Of a stretch of 16,045 nt of DNA, positions 8,659 to 14,816 are shown in pieces. Location: assembly GCA_002441045.1 (NCBI GenBank), contig DJWQ01000208.1, forward strand, positions 1 to 16,045, written 5' to 3'. Source of the DNA: Firmicutes bacterium UBA6226. GTDB lineage: Bacteria; Bacillota_A; Clostridia; Peptostreptococcales; Acidaminobacteraceae. The notes under the pieces are model-generated. The model did no database searches and was not told where the DNA came from. It saw nothing but the letters and a program-made list of their open reading frames with translations. Made by a program: the position numbers and the translations under genes. The first letter of the stretch is position 1. Every line of letters begins with the position of its first letter.

Positions 8659-10200
8659 GTGCCAGTATTTATCGTTGTACCAGTAGTTCTAGTAATTGGA
8701 GCTATTATGTATGGAATAGGCTATATCGTTCGTAAAAATACAGCAGAAAAAGCAATTTTAAGTGCTGAATTCAAAGCGAAAGAAATAATTGCCGAAGCTT
8801 CTAAAGCAGCTGAATCTGTTAAAAAAGAAAAGGTTCTAGAAGCAAAAGAAGAAGCTCTCCAAATTCGAAAAGAAATTGATAGAGAAACTAAGGACCGCCG
8901 TGCTGAGATACAAAAATTAGAGAGAAGAAATCTTCAAAAAGAAGAGGCACTCGATAAGAAAGCTTTAAATCTTGAGACAAAAGAAGAAAAAATTGCACAG
9001 AAAATAAAAACTGTTGAAACAAGAGAACAAGAAGCGGAAGAATTGTATGCTCAACAAATCAAAGAGCTTGAAAGAATTTCTCAATTAACAATAGAAGATG
9101 CTAAAAATCAACTATTATCAGATGTAGAAAAAGAAGTTAAGCATGATACGGTTGTTCTTATTAAAGACATTGAAAGTAAAGCGCGTGAAGAAGCGAACAA
9201 GAAAGCTAAGGATATTTTAGCTTATGCAATTCAAAAGTGTGCTGCTGAATATGTGGCTGAGAGCACTGTCTCATTAGTCAATCTTCCAAATGACGAGATG
9301 AAAGGAAGAATCATCGGTCGTGAAGGTAGAAATATCAGAGCCCTTGAAACATTAACAGGTGTTGATTTAATTATTGATGATACACCAGAGGCAGTTATTT
9401 TATCTTCTTTTGATCCTATAAGAAGAGAAGTAGCTCGTATGGCACTAGAAAAACTAATCATCGACGGTCGAATTCATCCAGCTCGTATTGAAGAAATGGT
9501 TGAGAAATCAAAGAAAGAAATCGAGCAGATTATTAAAACTGAAGGTGAAAACGCTACTTTTGAAGTAGGCATCCACAATTTACATCCTGAATTGATCAAG
9601 TTAGTTGGTCGATTGAAGTATAGAACAAGCTATGGACAAAATGTTTTGAAGCATTCTATCGAGGTTGCACATCTTGCTGGATTAATGGCTGCAGAAATTG
9701 GTGCAGATGTAAAAGTAGCAAAACGTGCTGGTTTATTACATGATATCGGTAAAGCGGTTGATCATGACTTAGAAGGTACACATATCGAATTAGGTATGCA
9801 AATTTTAAGAAAGTACCGTGAATCAAAAGCAGTTATTCATGCAATGAGTACACATCACGGCGATTATGAACCTGAATCAATTGAAGCAATTTTAGTTACG
9901 GCTGCAGATGCATTATCAGCTGCTAGACCGGGCGCAAGAAGAGAAACTTTAGACACATACATCAAACGTTTAGAATCATTAGAAAATATTGCTAATAGTT
10001 ATGATGGTGTTGAAAAATCTTTTGCTATTCAAGCAGGTAGAGAAGTAAGAGTTGTTGTTTTACCAGAGAAGGTAAACGATGACGATATGTTCTTATTGGC
10101 GAGAGAAATTAGTAAAAAGATTGAAGCGGATTTGGATTATCCTGGACAAATTAAAGTTAATGTTATTCGTGAATCCAGAGTAACCGATTACGCAAAATAA
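8659..10200 (+). CDS. rny: ribonuclease Y
   Basis: Membrane-anchored endoribonuclease that starts bulk mRNA decay in Firmicutes. Starting from GTG 8659 it has 513 residues, the usual RNase Y length. Order: an N-terminal membrane helix (about 2-24); a long lysine/glutamate-rich coiled coil (to about 195); a KH RNA-binding domain with [10 protein letters not shown] from 216; and an HD phosphohydrolase domain with His332 (HSIEVAH) and His361-Asp362 (LLHDIGK). Start choice: in-frame GTG codons at 8644 and 8659 and a distal TTG at 8578 exist. The 8578 frame runs through the leader hairpin and gives an N-terminus foreign to the family; the 8644 GTG lies inside the Shine-Dalgarno AAGGGGGTGA. 8659 therefore fits best, although its 11-nt spacing is long. 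Confidence 0.94.
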   Translation: MPVFIVVPVVLVIGAIMYGIGYIVRKNTAEKAILSAEFKAKEIIAEASKAAESVKKEKVLEAKEEALQIRKEIDRETKDRRAEIQKLERRNLQKEEALDKKALNLETKEEKIAQKIKTVETREQEAEELYAQQIKELERISQLTIEDAKNQLLSDVEKEVKHDTVVLIKDIESKAREEANKKAKDILAYAIQKCAAEYVAESTVSLVNLPNDEMKGRIIGREGRNIRALETLTGVDLIIDDTPEAVILSSFDPIRREVARMALEKLIIDGRIHPARIEEMVEKSKKEIEQIIKTEGENATFEVGIHNLHPELIKLVGRLKYRTSYGQNVLKHSIEVAHLAGLMAAEIGADVKVAKRAGLLHDIGKAVDHDLEGTHIELGMQILRKYRESKAVIHAMSTHHGDYEPESIEAILVTAADALSAARPGARRETLDTYIKRLESLENIANSYDGVEKSFAIQAGREVRVVVLPEKVNDDDMFLLAREISKKIEADLDYPGQIKVNVIRESRVTDYAK

Positions 10201-10221
10201 TATAGAGCTATCTTGGAAATT

Positions 10222-10255
10222 AGAAGAATTCATTCGTGAATTCTTCTTTTTAATT
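10222..10255 (+). terminator. intrinsic terminator after rny
   Basis: An 11-bp perfect stem (10222-10232 with 10237-10247, AGAAGAATTCA / TGAATTCTTCT) capped by a TTCG tetraloop and followed by TTTTAATTT. Confidence 0.92.
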
Positions 10256-10397
10256 TGTGGAGTAAAGCTTCAATTAATCAAAGTAATCATGAAGCCTACC
10301 TATTTACTTGGTTTGAAATCATACATATGTTTAGCGTTTATAATCAAGGGTATATAATCTTTATCTATTTAACTTCGCACTAAGGAGGATCGTAAGA

Positions 10398-10664
10398 ATG
10401 GAAGTATTGAAAGTAGCAACACATTCAAATCCAAACTCAGTTGCTGGAGCACTCGCTGGAATTGTCCGTGAACATGGGCATGCTGAAATTCAAGCGGTTG
10501 GAGCAGGTGCGTTAAATCAAGCGATTAAAGCAATTGCAATTGCAAGAGGATTTGTGGCACCAAGTGGGATTGATTTGGTTTTTGTTCCAGCCTTTACTGA
10601 GGTTGAAATTAATGGTGAAGAGCGAACAGCAATTAAACTGATTATCCAAAAGCATATTTTATAA
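10398..10664 (+). CDS. spoVS: stage V sporulation protein S, copy 1
   Basis: An 88-residue member of the SpoVS family, small Alba-fold proteins. In Bacillus subtilis SpoVS affects completion of the asymmetric septum and progress of engulfment and coat assembly. The highly conserved core is present: SNPNSVAGALAG (10-21), REHGHAEIQAVGAGALNQ, then AIKAIAIARGFVAPSGIDL, and EERTAIKLI near the end. AAGGAGGATC at 10382-10391 precedes the ATG. Two TATAAT sequences lie upstream (10339, 10353) without good -35 partners, so the promoter is not assigned. A close paralogue begins 16 nt after the stop. Family membership is certain; its molecular role is not known from sequence. Confidence 0.95.
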   Translation: MEVLKVATHSNPNSVAGALAGIVREHGHAEIQAVGAGALNQAIKAIAIARGFVAPSGIDLVFVPAFTEVEINGEERTAIKLIIQKHIL

Positions 10665-10680
10665 CAATGGAGGTTCTCAA

Positions 10681-10944
10681 ATGGAAGTCTTAAAAGTTTC
10701 ATCAAAATCTAATCCAAATTCTGTAGCAGGTGCATTAGCTGGTGTAATTCGTGAACATGGTAGTGCTGAAATTCAAGCGGTAGGTGCTGGTGCGATTAAT
10801 CAGTCCATTAAAGCGATTGCGATTGCAAGAGGATTTGTTTCTCCATCAGGGATTGATTTGGTTTGTATTCCTGCATTTTCGGATATTACAATCGACGGAG
10901 AAGAACGTACTGCAATTAAACTAATCGTACAACCAAGATCATAA
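10681..10944 (+). CDS. spoVS: stage V sporulation protein S, copy 2
   Basis: An 87-residue paralogue of the preceding gene. By hand count about 67 of 87 aligned residues are identical, with no gaps. Differences cluster near the N-terminus (SSK for ATH), in the loop at 67-72 (SDITID for TEVEIN) and in the last residues, while the central VAGALAG and AIKAIAIARGFV segments are unchanged or conservative. GGAGGT at 10671-10676 precedes the ATG at a short distance. A shared terminator follows, so the pair is probably one transcript. The two copies could be made at different levels or form mixed dimers; the sequence does not decide this. Confidence 0.95.
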   Translation: MEVLKVSSKSNPNSVAGALAGVIREHGSAEIQAVGAGAINQSIKAIAIARGFVSPSGIDLVCIPAFSDITIDGEERTAIKLIVQPRS

Positions 10945-10963
10945 TTTTTAAATAAAGTTAAAG

Positions 10964-10986
10964 AAGAGCCTTATAGGCTCTTTTTG
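10964..10986 (+). terminator. intrinsic terminator after the spoVS pair
   Basis: A 7-bp stem AAGAGCC (10964-10970) / GGCTCTT (10976-10982), a TTATA loop and a T tract overlapping the end of the stem. Confidence 0.85.
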
Positions 10987-10987
10987 T

Positions 10988-11016
10988 TTGTAAATATTGT
11001 CTGATTATATTATAAT
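10988..11016 (+). promoter_or_regulatory. purB promoter
   Basis: TTGTAA (10988-10993), a 17-nt spacer and TATAAT (11011-11016). From the -10 box onward, 16 nt (TATAATAAAACAGAAC) are identical to the recA promoter 2 / LexA region, but the second GTTC half-site is not at the right distance. The leader of about 68 nt includes GAACGT (11023-11028) that can pair with ATGTTC (11055-11060), followed by a run of Ts. Confidence 0.65.
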
Positions 11017-11090
11017 AAAACAGAACGTGTATGTTATAACGATAATAAGTAAAAATGTTCGTATTTTTTTAAAATATCAGGAGGAATTCA

Positions 11091-12521
11091 ATGTACGAAG
11101 TGTATCAAAATCCTTTAATTGAGCGTTATTCTAGTGAAGCAATGTTGAAAGTGTTTTCACCAGCAAACAAGTTTTCAAATTGGAGAAAATTATGGATCGC
11201 ACTAGCAGAAAGTGAAAAAGAACTTGGTTTAAATATTACGCAGGACCAAATAGATGAATTAAAAGCACATATTTTCGATATTGATTTTAAGCGTGCAGCT
11301 GAAATTGAAAAAGAAGTCAGACATGATGTTATGTCGCATGTACATGCATATGGAGAGCAATGCCCAAATGCTAAACCGATCATTCACCTTGGCGCAACGA
11401 GTGCTTATGTTGGCGACAATACAGATCTAATTGTTATGAGAGAGGGTTTATGGTTGGTTAAAGAAAAGTTATCGATTTTAATTGATAAGCTTGCAACATT
11501 TGCTGAAGAAAATAAAGAAATACCAACATTAGGTTTTACACATTATCAACCAGCACAGCTAACTACAGTAGGAAAAAGAGCGACATTATGGTTAATGGAC
11601 TTAGTGATGGACTATGAAGATTTAGATATATTAATTGGTCAATTTAAAATGAGAGGTGTAAAAGGTACAACTGGTACACAGGCTTCATTTTTAAGCTTAT
11701 TTGACGGTGATCATGAAAAAGTAAAAGCACTTGATAAAATGGTGTCTCAGAAAATGGGCTTTGAAGATACCCTTGCAGTAACTGGTCAAACTTATACAAG
11801 AAAAATTGATGCCAAAGTATTAAACGTGTTAAATGGCATTGCTTTATCCCTTCATAAAATGACAAATGATATTAGAATGTTGCAATCTTTAAAGGAACTT
11901 GAAGAACCTTTTGAGAAGAAACAAATCGGATCATCAGCGATGGCGTATAAAAGAAATCCAATGAGAAGTGAAAGAATTTCTTCTTTATGTAAATATATAA
12001 TGTCATTAACGTCAAGCCCTCAGCTTGTTGCAGCGACACAATGGTTTGAAAGAACACTTGATGATAGTGCAAACAAACGACTTGCTGTTTCAGAAGCTTT
12101 TTTAGCTTTAGATGCATGCCTTGATATTGCGAATAATGTGTGTTCAGGCATGGTTGTTTATGAGAAGGTTATCCATAAACATGTTATGGCAGAACTTCCA
12201 TTTATGGCAACTGAAAATATTATTATGGAAGCAGTTAAAAAAGGCGGCGATAGACAAGAAATGCACGAGTTAATTCGTGTTCACTCTATGGCGGCAGGAA
12301 TGCAAGTTAAGATGCACGGAGAAGATAACGATCTTTTAGATAGAATCATTAGTGACCCTGCGTTTAATTTAAGTGAATCAGATTTGAGTGAATTGTTGAA
12401 TCCAGAAGCTTATATTGGTAGAAGCTCAGAGCAGGTGGATGAATTTATCGAGACATTGGTAAAACCAATAAGAGAAAAAAATGCAACTGTTCTTGGTAAA
12501 GAAGTGGATCTTAAAGTGTAG
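11091..12521 (+). CDS. purB: adenylosuccinate lyase
   Basis: Cleaves SAICAR to AICAR in purine synthesis and adenylosuccinate to AMP in the AMP branch, releasing fumarate each time. The 476-residue protein has the fumarase/aspartase superfamily fold. HLGATSAYVGDN lies near residue 100. The catalytic His is at 151 in TLGFTHYQPAQ. The mobile signature loop GSSAMAYKRNP has its catalytic serines near 281-282. This length and the MYEVYQNPLIERYSS opening match the longer eukaryote-like PurB found in many clostridia rather than the roughly 430-residue Bacillus form. AGGAGGAATTCA precedes the ATG. The gene stands alone between two terminators, away from other pur genes. Confidence 0.95.
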   Translation: MYEVYQNPLIERYSSEAMLKVFSPANKFSNWRKLWIALAESEKELGLNITQDQIDELKAHIFDIDFKRAAEIEKEVRHDVMSHVHAYGEQCPNAKPIIHLGATSAYVGDNTDLIVMREGLWLVKEKLSILIDKLATFAEENKEIPTLGFTHYQPAQLTTVGKRATLWLMDLVMDYEDLDILIGQFKMRGVKGTTGTQASFLSLFDGDHEKVKALDKMVSQKMGFEDTLAVTGQTYTRKIDAKVLNVLNGIALSLHKMTNDIRMLQSLKELEEPFEKKQIGSSAMAYKRNPMRSERISSLCKYIMSLTSSPQLVAATQWFERTLDDSANKRLAVSEAFLALDACLDIANNVCSGMVVYEKVIHKHVMAELPFMATENIIMEAVKKGGDRQEMHELIRVHSMAAGMQVKMHGEDNDLLDRIISDPAFNLSESDLSELLNPEAYIGRSSEQVDEFIETLVKPIREKNATVLGKEVDLKV

Positions 12522-12545
12522 AAATAATAGAAGATTATGTATTTG

Positions 12546-12582
12546 AACCAGCTTTTATATGATAAAGCTGGTTTTTATATTT
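12546..12582 (+). terminator. intrinsic terminator after purB
   Basis: A 10-bp perfect stem AACCAGCTTT (12546-12555) / AAAGCTGGTT (12564-12573) with an 8-nt loop, followed by TTTATATTT. Confidence 0.9.
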
Positions 12583-12723
12583 CACGAAAAAACGAATAAG
12601 GATATGATTGATGTATGACAACCGGGAAGAAGAAATTTAAATCGTTTAAAATAAATACATAGATCATGCGTATTATTCAAAAAAATGGTTATATTAATAG
12701 TAATTAAGTCTGCGGAGGTGCTT

Positions 12724-13623
12724 ATGAACAAAATTAATCAAACGGCAATCGATTCTGCATCTAGCTATATTATGAATAATGGAAGATATTTAGAAAAAGT
12801 CTTGTTTGGTCATTATTTTATACAGCCTTGTTCCAGCAAAATTGTCAAAGCACTTAAGATGTATCAAAATAAAGATGGTGGTTATGGCAACGGTATTGAA
12901 CCGGATTTTAGAATGTCGTTCTCTTCGCCAATGGCTACAAGTGTAGCACTTGGAATGCTTGTGCCGTTTGAATATGAGCCATATGCAGTTGATCAAATCA
13001 AGTTAGCAATTAAATATTTAGAAGATACTTTTTCAGAAACGCTAGAAGGGTGGGAGAAGACGGGCAAAATGGTCAATTTGTATCCTCATGCACCTTGGTG
13101 GCACTATCAGGAGTTTAAAGGTGGTGTACCATTAAATCCTTCGGTTGAAATTGTTGGTTATCTGAATAAATACAAAGAATATGTTGAAAAGTTAGATGTC
13201 GAACTTCTTAAGAATAAATACATTAATTATCTAGTCGAAAAAGGCGTAGATGAAGAGCATGATTTATACTGCTATATAAGATTTTATAATACGTTGTCAG
13301 ACATCGAACAGGATTTAATTAGACCTAATCTAGTTCATGCATTTAATCAATTGGTTTCAAAAGATCCGGACGAATGGCATTTATATAAACCATACCCGCT
13401 GAAATTTATTGGTTTGACTGATGAACCAATTTTTGAGGTCTCCGATGAACTTTTAAGAACAAATTTAAAGTACCTTAGAGATAAAATTTCATTTATTGGC
13501 CATATTCCACCTACATGGAAATGGGATCAATATAGTGAAGAATGGGAAATTGCAAAGAGAGAATGGTCAGGAATTTTAACGCTAGATGCTTTAAAATTAC
13601 TTAAAAGATACAATCAATTATAA
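12724..13623 (+). CDS. uncharacterised alpha/alpha-toroid-like protein (terpenoid cyclase/prenyltransferase fold)
   Basis: I do not recognise a named family. The 299-residue protein has no signal peptide or membrane segment. KALKMYQNKDGGYGNGIEPD (residues 42-61) resembles the Q-x-x-DGG(Y/W)G repeats that cap helix pairs in squalene cyclases and protein prenyltransferase beta subunits. Other aromatic-rich segments (HAPWWHYQEF, PPTWKWDQYSEEW) suggest a deep aromatic pocket. The protein is mostly predicted helical, fitting an alpha/alpha barrel, but the DxDD or zinc ligands of active cyclases or transferases are not obvious, so no reaction is assigned. ATG 12724 follows GGAGGTG (12714-12720); the frame extends upstream to 12685 without a ribosome-binding site. 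It is a single-gene unit after the purB terminator, with the queT promoter starting 25 nt downstream. Confidence 0.8.
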   Translation: MNKINQTAIDSASSYIMNNGRYLEKVLFGHYFIQPCSSKIVKALKMYQNKDGGYGNGIEPDFRMSFSSPMATSVALGMLVPFEYEPYAVDQIKLAIKYLEDTFSETLEGWEKTGKMVNLYPHAPWWHYQEFKGGVPLNPSVEIVGYLNKYKEYVEKLDVELLKNKYINYLVEKGVDEEHDLYCYIRFYNTLSDIEQDLIRPNLVHAFNQLVSKDPDEWHLYKPYPLKFIGLTDEPIFEVSDELLRTNLKYLRDKISFIGHIPPTWKWDQYSEEWEIAKREWSGILTLDALKLLKRYNQL

Positions 13624-13647
13624 TTTGTAAAAAAGCTACAAACTTAG

Positions 13648-13675
13648 TTTACAAGACTTCAAATTGTGTTATAAT
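13648..13675 (+). promoter_or_regulatory. queT sigma-A promoter
   Basis: TTTACA (13648-13653), a 16-nt spacer and a perfect TATAAT (13670-13675). The predicted start near 13682 coincides with the beginning of the pseudoknot leader. Confidence 0.8.
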
Positions 13676-13682
13676 GAGCAAG

Positions 13683-13792
13683 GTAAAAGTGTTTCCTTGG
13701 AACCCACTTAAAAAATCAAGGGGAGTAGATTGATTCGATTAATATGATTAATACGATGAATTATTGAGCCCCTTTCTTTAGTGGAAAGGGGC
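13683..13792 (+). promoter_or_regulatory. probable preQ1 riboswitch with terminator platform, queT leader
   Basis: Visible structure: P1 AAGTG (13687-13691) / CACTT (13705-13709). In its loop, CCTTG (13695-13699) pairs with CAAGG (13717-13721) across an A-rich linker (AAAAAAT), giving the H-type pseudoknot typical of preQ1 riboswitches. A middle hairpin around ATTAAT (13738-13743) / ATTAAT (13747-13752) follows, then the terminator at 13768-13792. The strand AAGGGG (13718-13723) can instead pair with CCCCTT (13769-13774), so pseudoknot and antiterminator exclude each other. Ligand binding would then switch queT off. The class is open. The fold resembles preQ1-I, but the C expected right after the loop-side pseudoknot strand is absent. 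An extended downstream stem and a queT target would fit preQ1-III. queT as the downstream gene supports a queuosine-precursor ligand. Confidence 0.75.
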
Positions 13793-13797
13793 TTTTA
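13768..13797 (+). terminator. regulated intrinsic terminator in the queT leader
   Basis: A 9-bp perfect stem GCCCCTTTC (13768-13776) / GAAAGGGGC (13784-13792), a 7-nt loop, then TTTTAAAT. It lies upstream of queT, after its promoter, so it acts as an attenuator rather than a gene end. Confidence 0.88.
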
Positions 13798-13853
13798 AAT
13801 TCTAATATGACAGTTCGCAACCATCCTGTCATTAAACAAAACTAGGAGGAAAA

Positions 13854-14336
13854 ATGAATAAGAAGGTTAATTATGTAGTAAAGGCTGGGGTTATTGCTGC
13901 CATATATGTGGTTTTAGTAATGATTTTTAGTTTTAGTAGCTTCGGACCTATTCAATTTAGAATAGCTGAAGCGATGACGATTTTACCGTTTTTTACTGGT
14001 GCAGCTGTACCAGGGCTTTTTGTAGGATGCCTCGTCGCTAACTTTTTAGGAGGCGCGATTATCTGGGATACAATTTTTGGTAGTTTAGCTACTTTAGCTG
14101 CAGCTTACTTGTCATACAAGTTAAGAAAGAAAGAGTGGCTCGTTCCAATTCCGCCAATATTGATCAATACAGTTGTCGTTGGATTTGTATTAAAATACGC
14201 GTACGGAATTCCGGATGGTCTTTTAGTGTTAATGGGTGGCGTTTTCTTAGGCGAAGTTGTATCCGTTCTGGGTTTTGGTATGTTATTACTGAATGCTTTA
14301 AAACCTGTAAGAAAATTTATTGAGGATAAAGAATAA
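13854..14336 (+). CDS. queT: queuosine precursor ECF transporter S component QueT
   Basis: Substrate-binding membrane subunit of an energy-coupling-factor importer for a 7-deazaguanine precursor (preQ0/preQ1 or queuine), used to make queuosine in tRNA. The 160-residue, almost wholly hydrophobic protein has five or six predicted helices, the size of ECF S components. The segments FGPIQFRIAEAMTILPFF and VPGLFVGCLVANFLGGAIIWD are diagnostic of the QueT (COG4708) family. AGGAGG at 13843-13848 precedes the ATG. Its shared energising subunits EcfA1, EcfA2 and EcfT are not in the window and are normally encoded elsewhere. The riboswitch-like leader provides independent support. A terminator follows about 55 nt after the stop. 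Confidence 0.93.
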   Translation: MNKKVNYVVKAGVIAAIYVVLVMIFSFSSFGPIQFRIAEAMTILPFFTGAAVPGLFVGCLVANFLGGAIIWDTIFGSLATLAAAYLSYKLRKKEWLVPIPPILINTVVVGFVLKYAYGIPDGLLVLMGGVFLGEVVSVLGFGMLLLNALKPVRKFIEDKE

Positions 14337-14391
14337 GAATCAATTTTATTTTAATTTATTAGAACTTATGATCAATTTTAACCAGTACTGG

Positions 14392-14425
14392 AGCTCAGCG
14401 ATTTAGCTGAGCTTTTAACTTTTTT
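14392..14425 (+). terminator. intrinsic terminator after queT
   Basis: An 8-bp stem AGCTCAGC (14392-14399) / GCTGAGCT (14406-14413) with a 6-nt loop, then TTTAACTTTTTT. A 10-bp palindrome CCAGTACTGG abuts it upstream (14382-14391). Confidence 0.85.
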
Positions 14426-14487
14426 GATATACTAAATAATGGTTATATTTTATCTATATAATTTAAGTCTATTTGTAAGATAAGTAG

Positions 14488-14740
14488 ATCTACAATTTCT
14501 TCGATGAAAATATTGGTTACAAACAGACGCTGCTCACGGCGATGGAAAATTATTAGTTGAATAAACATAGGTTGAAAAAAAATTAGATAGTGAGAATTTT
14601 AATAGATTAGTAATGAAATACTTTTATGTGCAAATTTAAATGATAAAAACAAATTAAGTAAATACGATTTAAATAAGTACGATTTAAATAAGTACGATCA
14701 GAGATTTATAGAAATGCTGGAATTAGGTAATTTTATATGA
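14488..14740 (+). pseudogene. probable decayed coding sequence of unknown family
   Basis: No intact gene is present, but protein-like stretches occur in successive frames. Frame A from 14488 reads IYNFFDENIGYKQTLLTAM and onward to a TAG at 14554, then continues in the same frame as LKKKLDSENFNRLVMKYFYV before a stop. The neighbouring frame carries ISNEILLCANLNDKNKLSKY followed by DLNKYDLNKYDQRFIEMLEL and a TGA at 14738. Together they read like one helical, charged protein broken by a stop and a frameshift, with its 5' end missing. It may be a remnant left next to the recombinase gene. Alternatively the similarity to coding sequence is chance in AT-rich DNA. I do not recognise the family. Confidence 0.35.
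14660..14698 (+). repeat. 15-bp tandem repeat, about 2.6 copies
   Basis: AAATACGATTTAAAT (14660-14674), AAGTACGATTTAAAT (14675-14689) and AAGTACGAT (14690-14698). The 15-nt period equals five codons and would encode KYDLN repeats in the frame ending at 14740. Confidence 0.85.
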
Positions 14741-14746
14741 TATACT
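14738..14746 (+). promoter_or_regulatory. extended -10 promoter for the tyrosine recombinase gene
   Basis: TGATATACT has the extended -10 TG-N-TATACT pattern; the best -35 match (CTGGAA at 14717-14722) is poor. The predicted start near 14753 falls just before the near-palindrome at 14757-14792, which would therefore be transcribed as a leader hairpin. Confidence 0.55.
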
Positions 14747-14756
14747 ACATTTGTAT

Positions 14757-14792
14757 CAACTATTCCTCAAATGTATATTTAGGGAATAGTTG
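14757..14792. repeat. 36-bp near-palindrome with dif-like core upstream of the recombinase gene
   Basis: CAACTATTCC (14757-14766) is exactly complementary to GGAATAGTTG (14783-14792). Inside, AAAT (14769-14772) pairs with ATTT (14777-14780). Only one true mismatch (14768/14781) and two G-T pairs interrupt the symmetry. Read as a recombination site, the core 14761-14788 has 11-bp arms TATTCCTCAAA and TTTAGGGAATA around a 6-bp centre TGTATA. This is the dif layout, and the shared AATGTATATT equals the centre of E. coli dif as I recall it. It lies 24 nt before the recombinase ATG. Possible roles are a recombination site, an operator for self-control, or a leader hairpin. Confidence 0.75.
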
Positions 14793-14816
14793 TATCGAAT
14801 TAAAAAAGGAGGTATT

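Noticed and set aside
10339..10358. Two TATAAT boxes upstream of spoVS copy 1
   Set aside because: The best -35 candidates are poor or wrongly spaced (TTGAAA at 20 nt; TTTAGC). No clear sigma-H site was seen either, so no promoter is called.
11022..11036. LexA box in the purB promoter
   Set aside because: The GAAC half-site is followed by GTTA at 6 nt instead of GTTC at 4 nt; only the first half resembles the recA box.
14135..14323. 62-residue frame overlapping queT
   Set aside because: It is in another frame within a well-supported membrane protein gene, with a composition unlike a real protein.
14660..14698. Iterons of a plasmid or phage origin
   Set aside because: Fewer than three copies, no replication gene or DnaA boxes, and the 15-nt period is better explained by a coding remnant.
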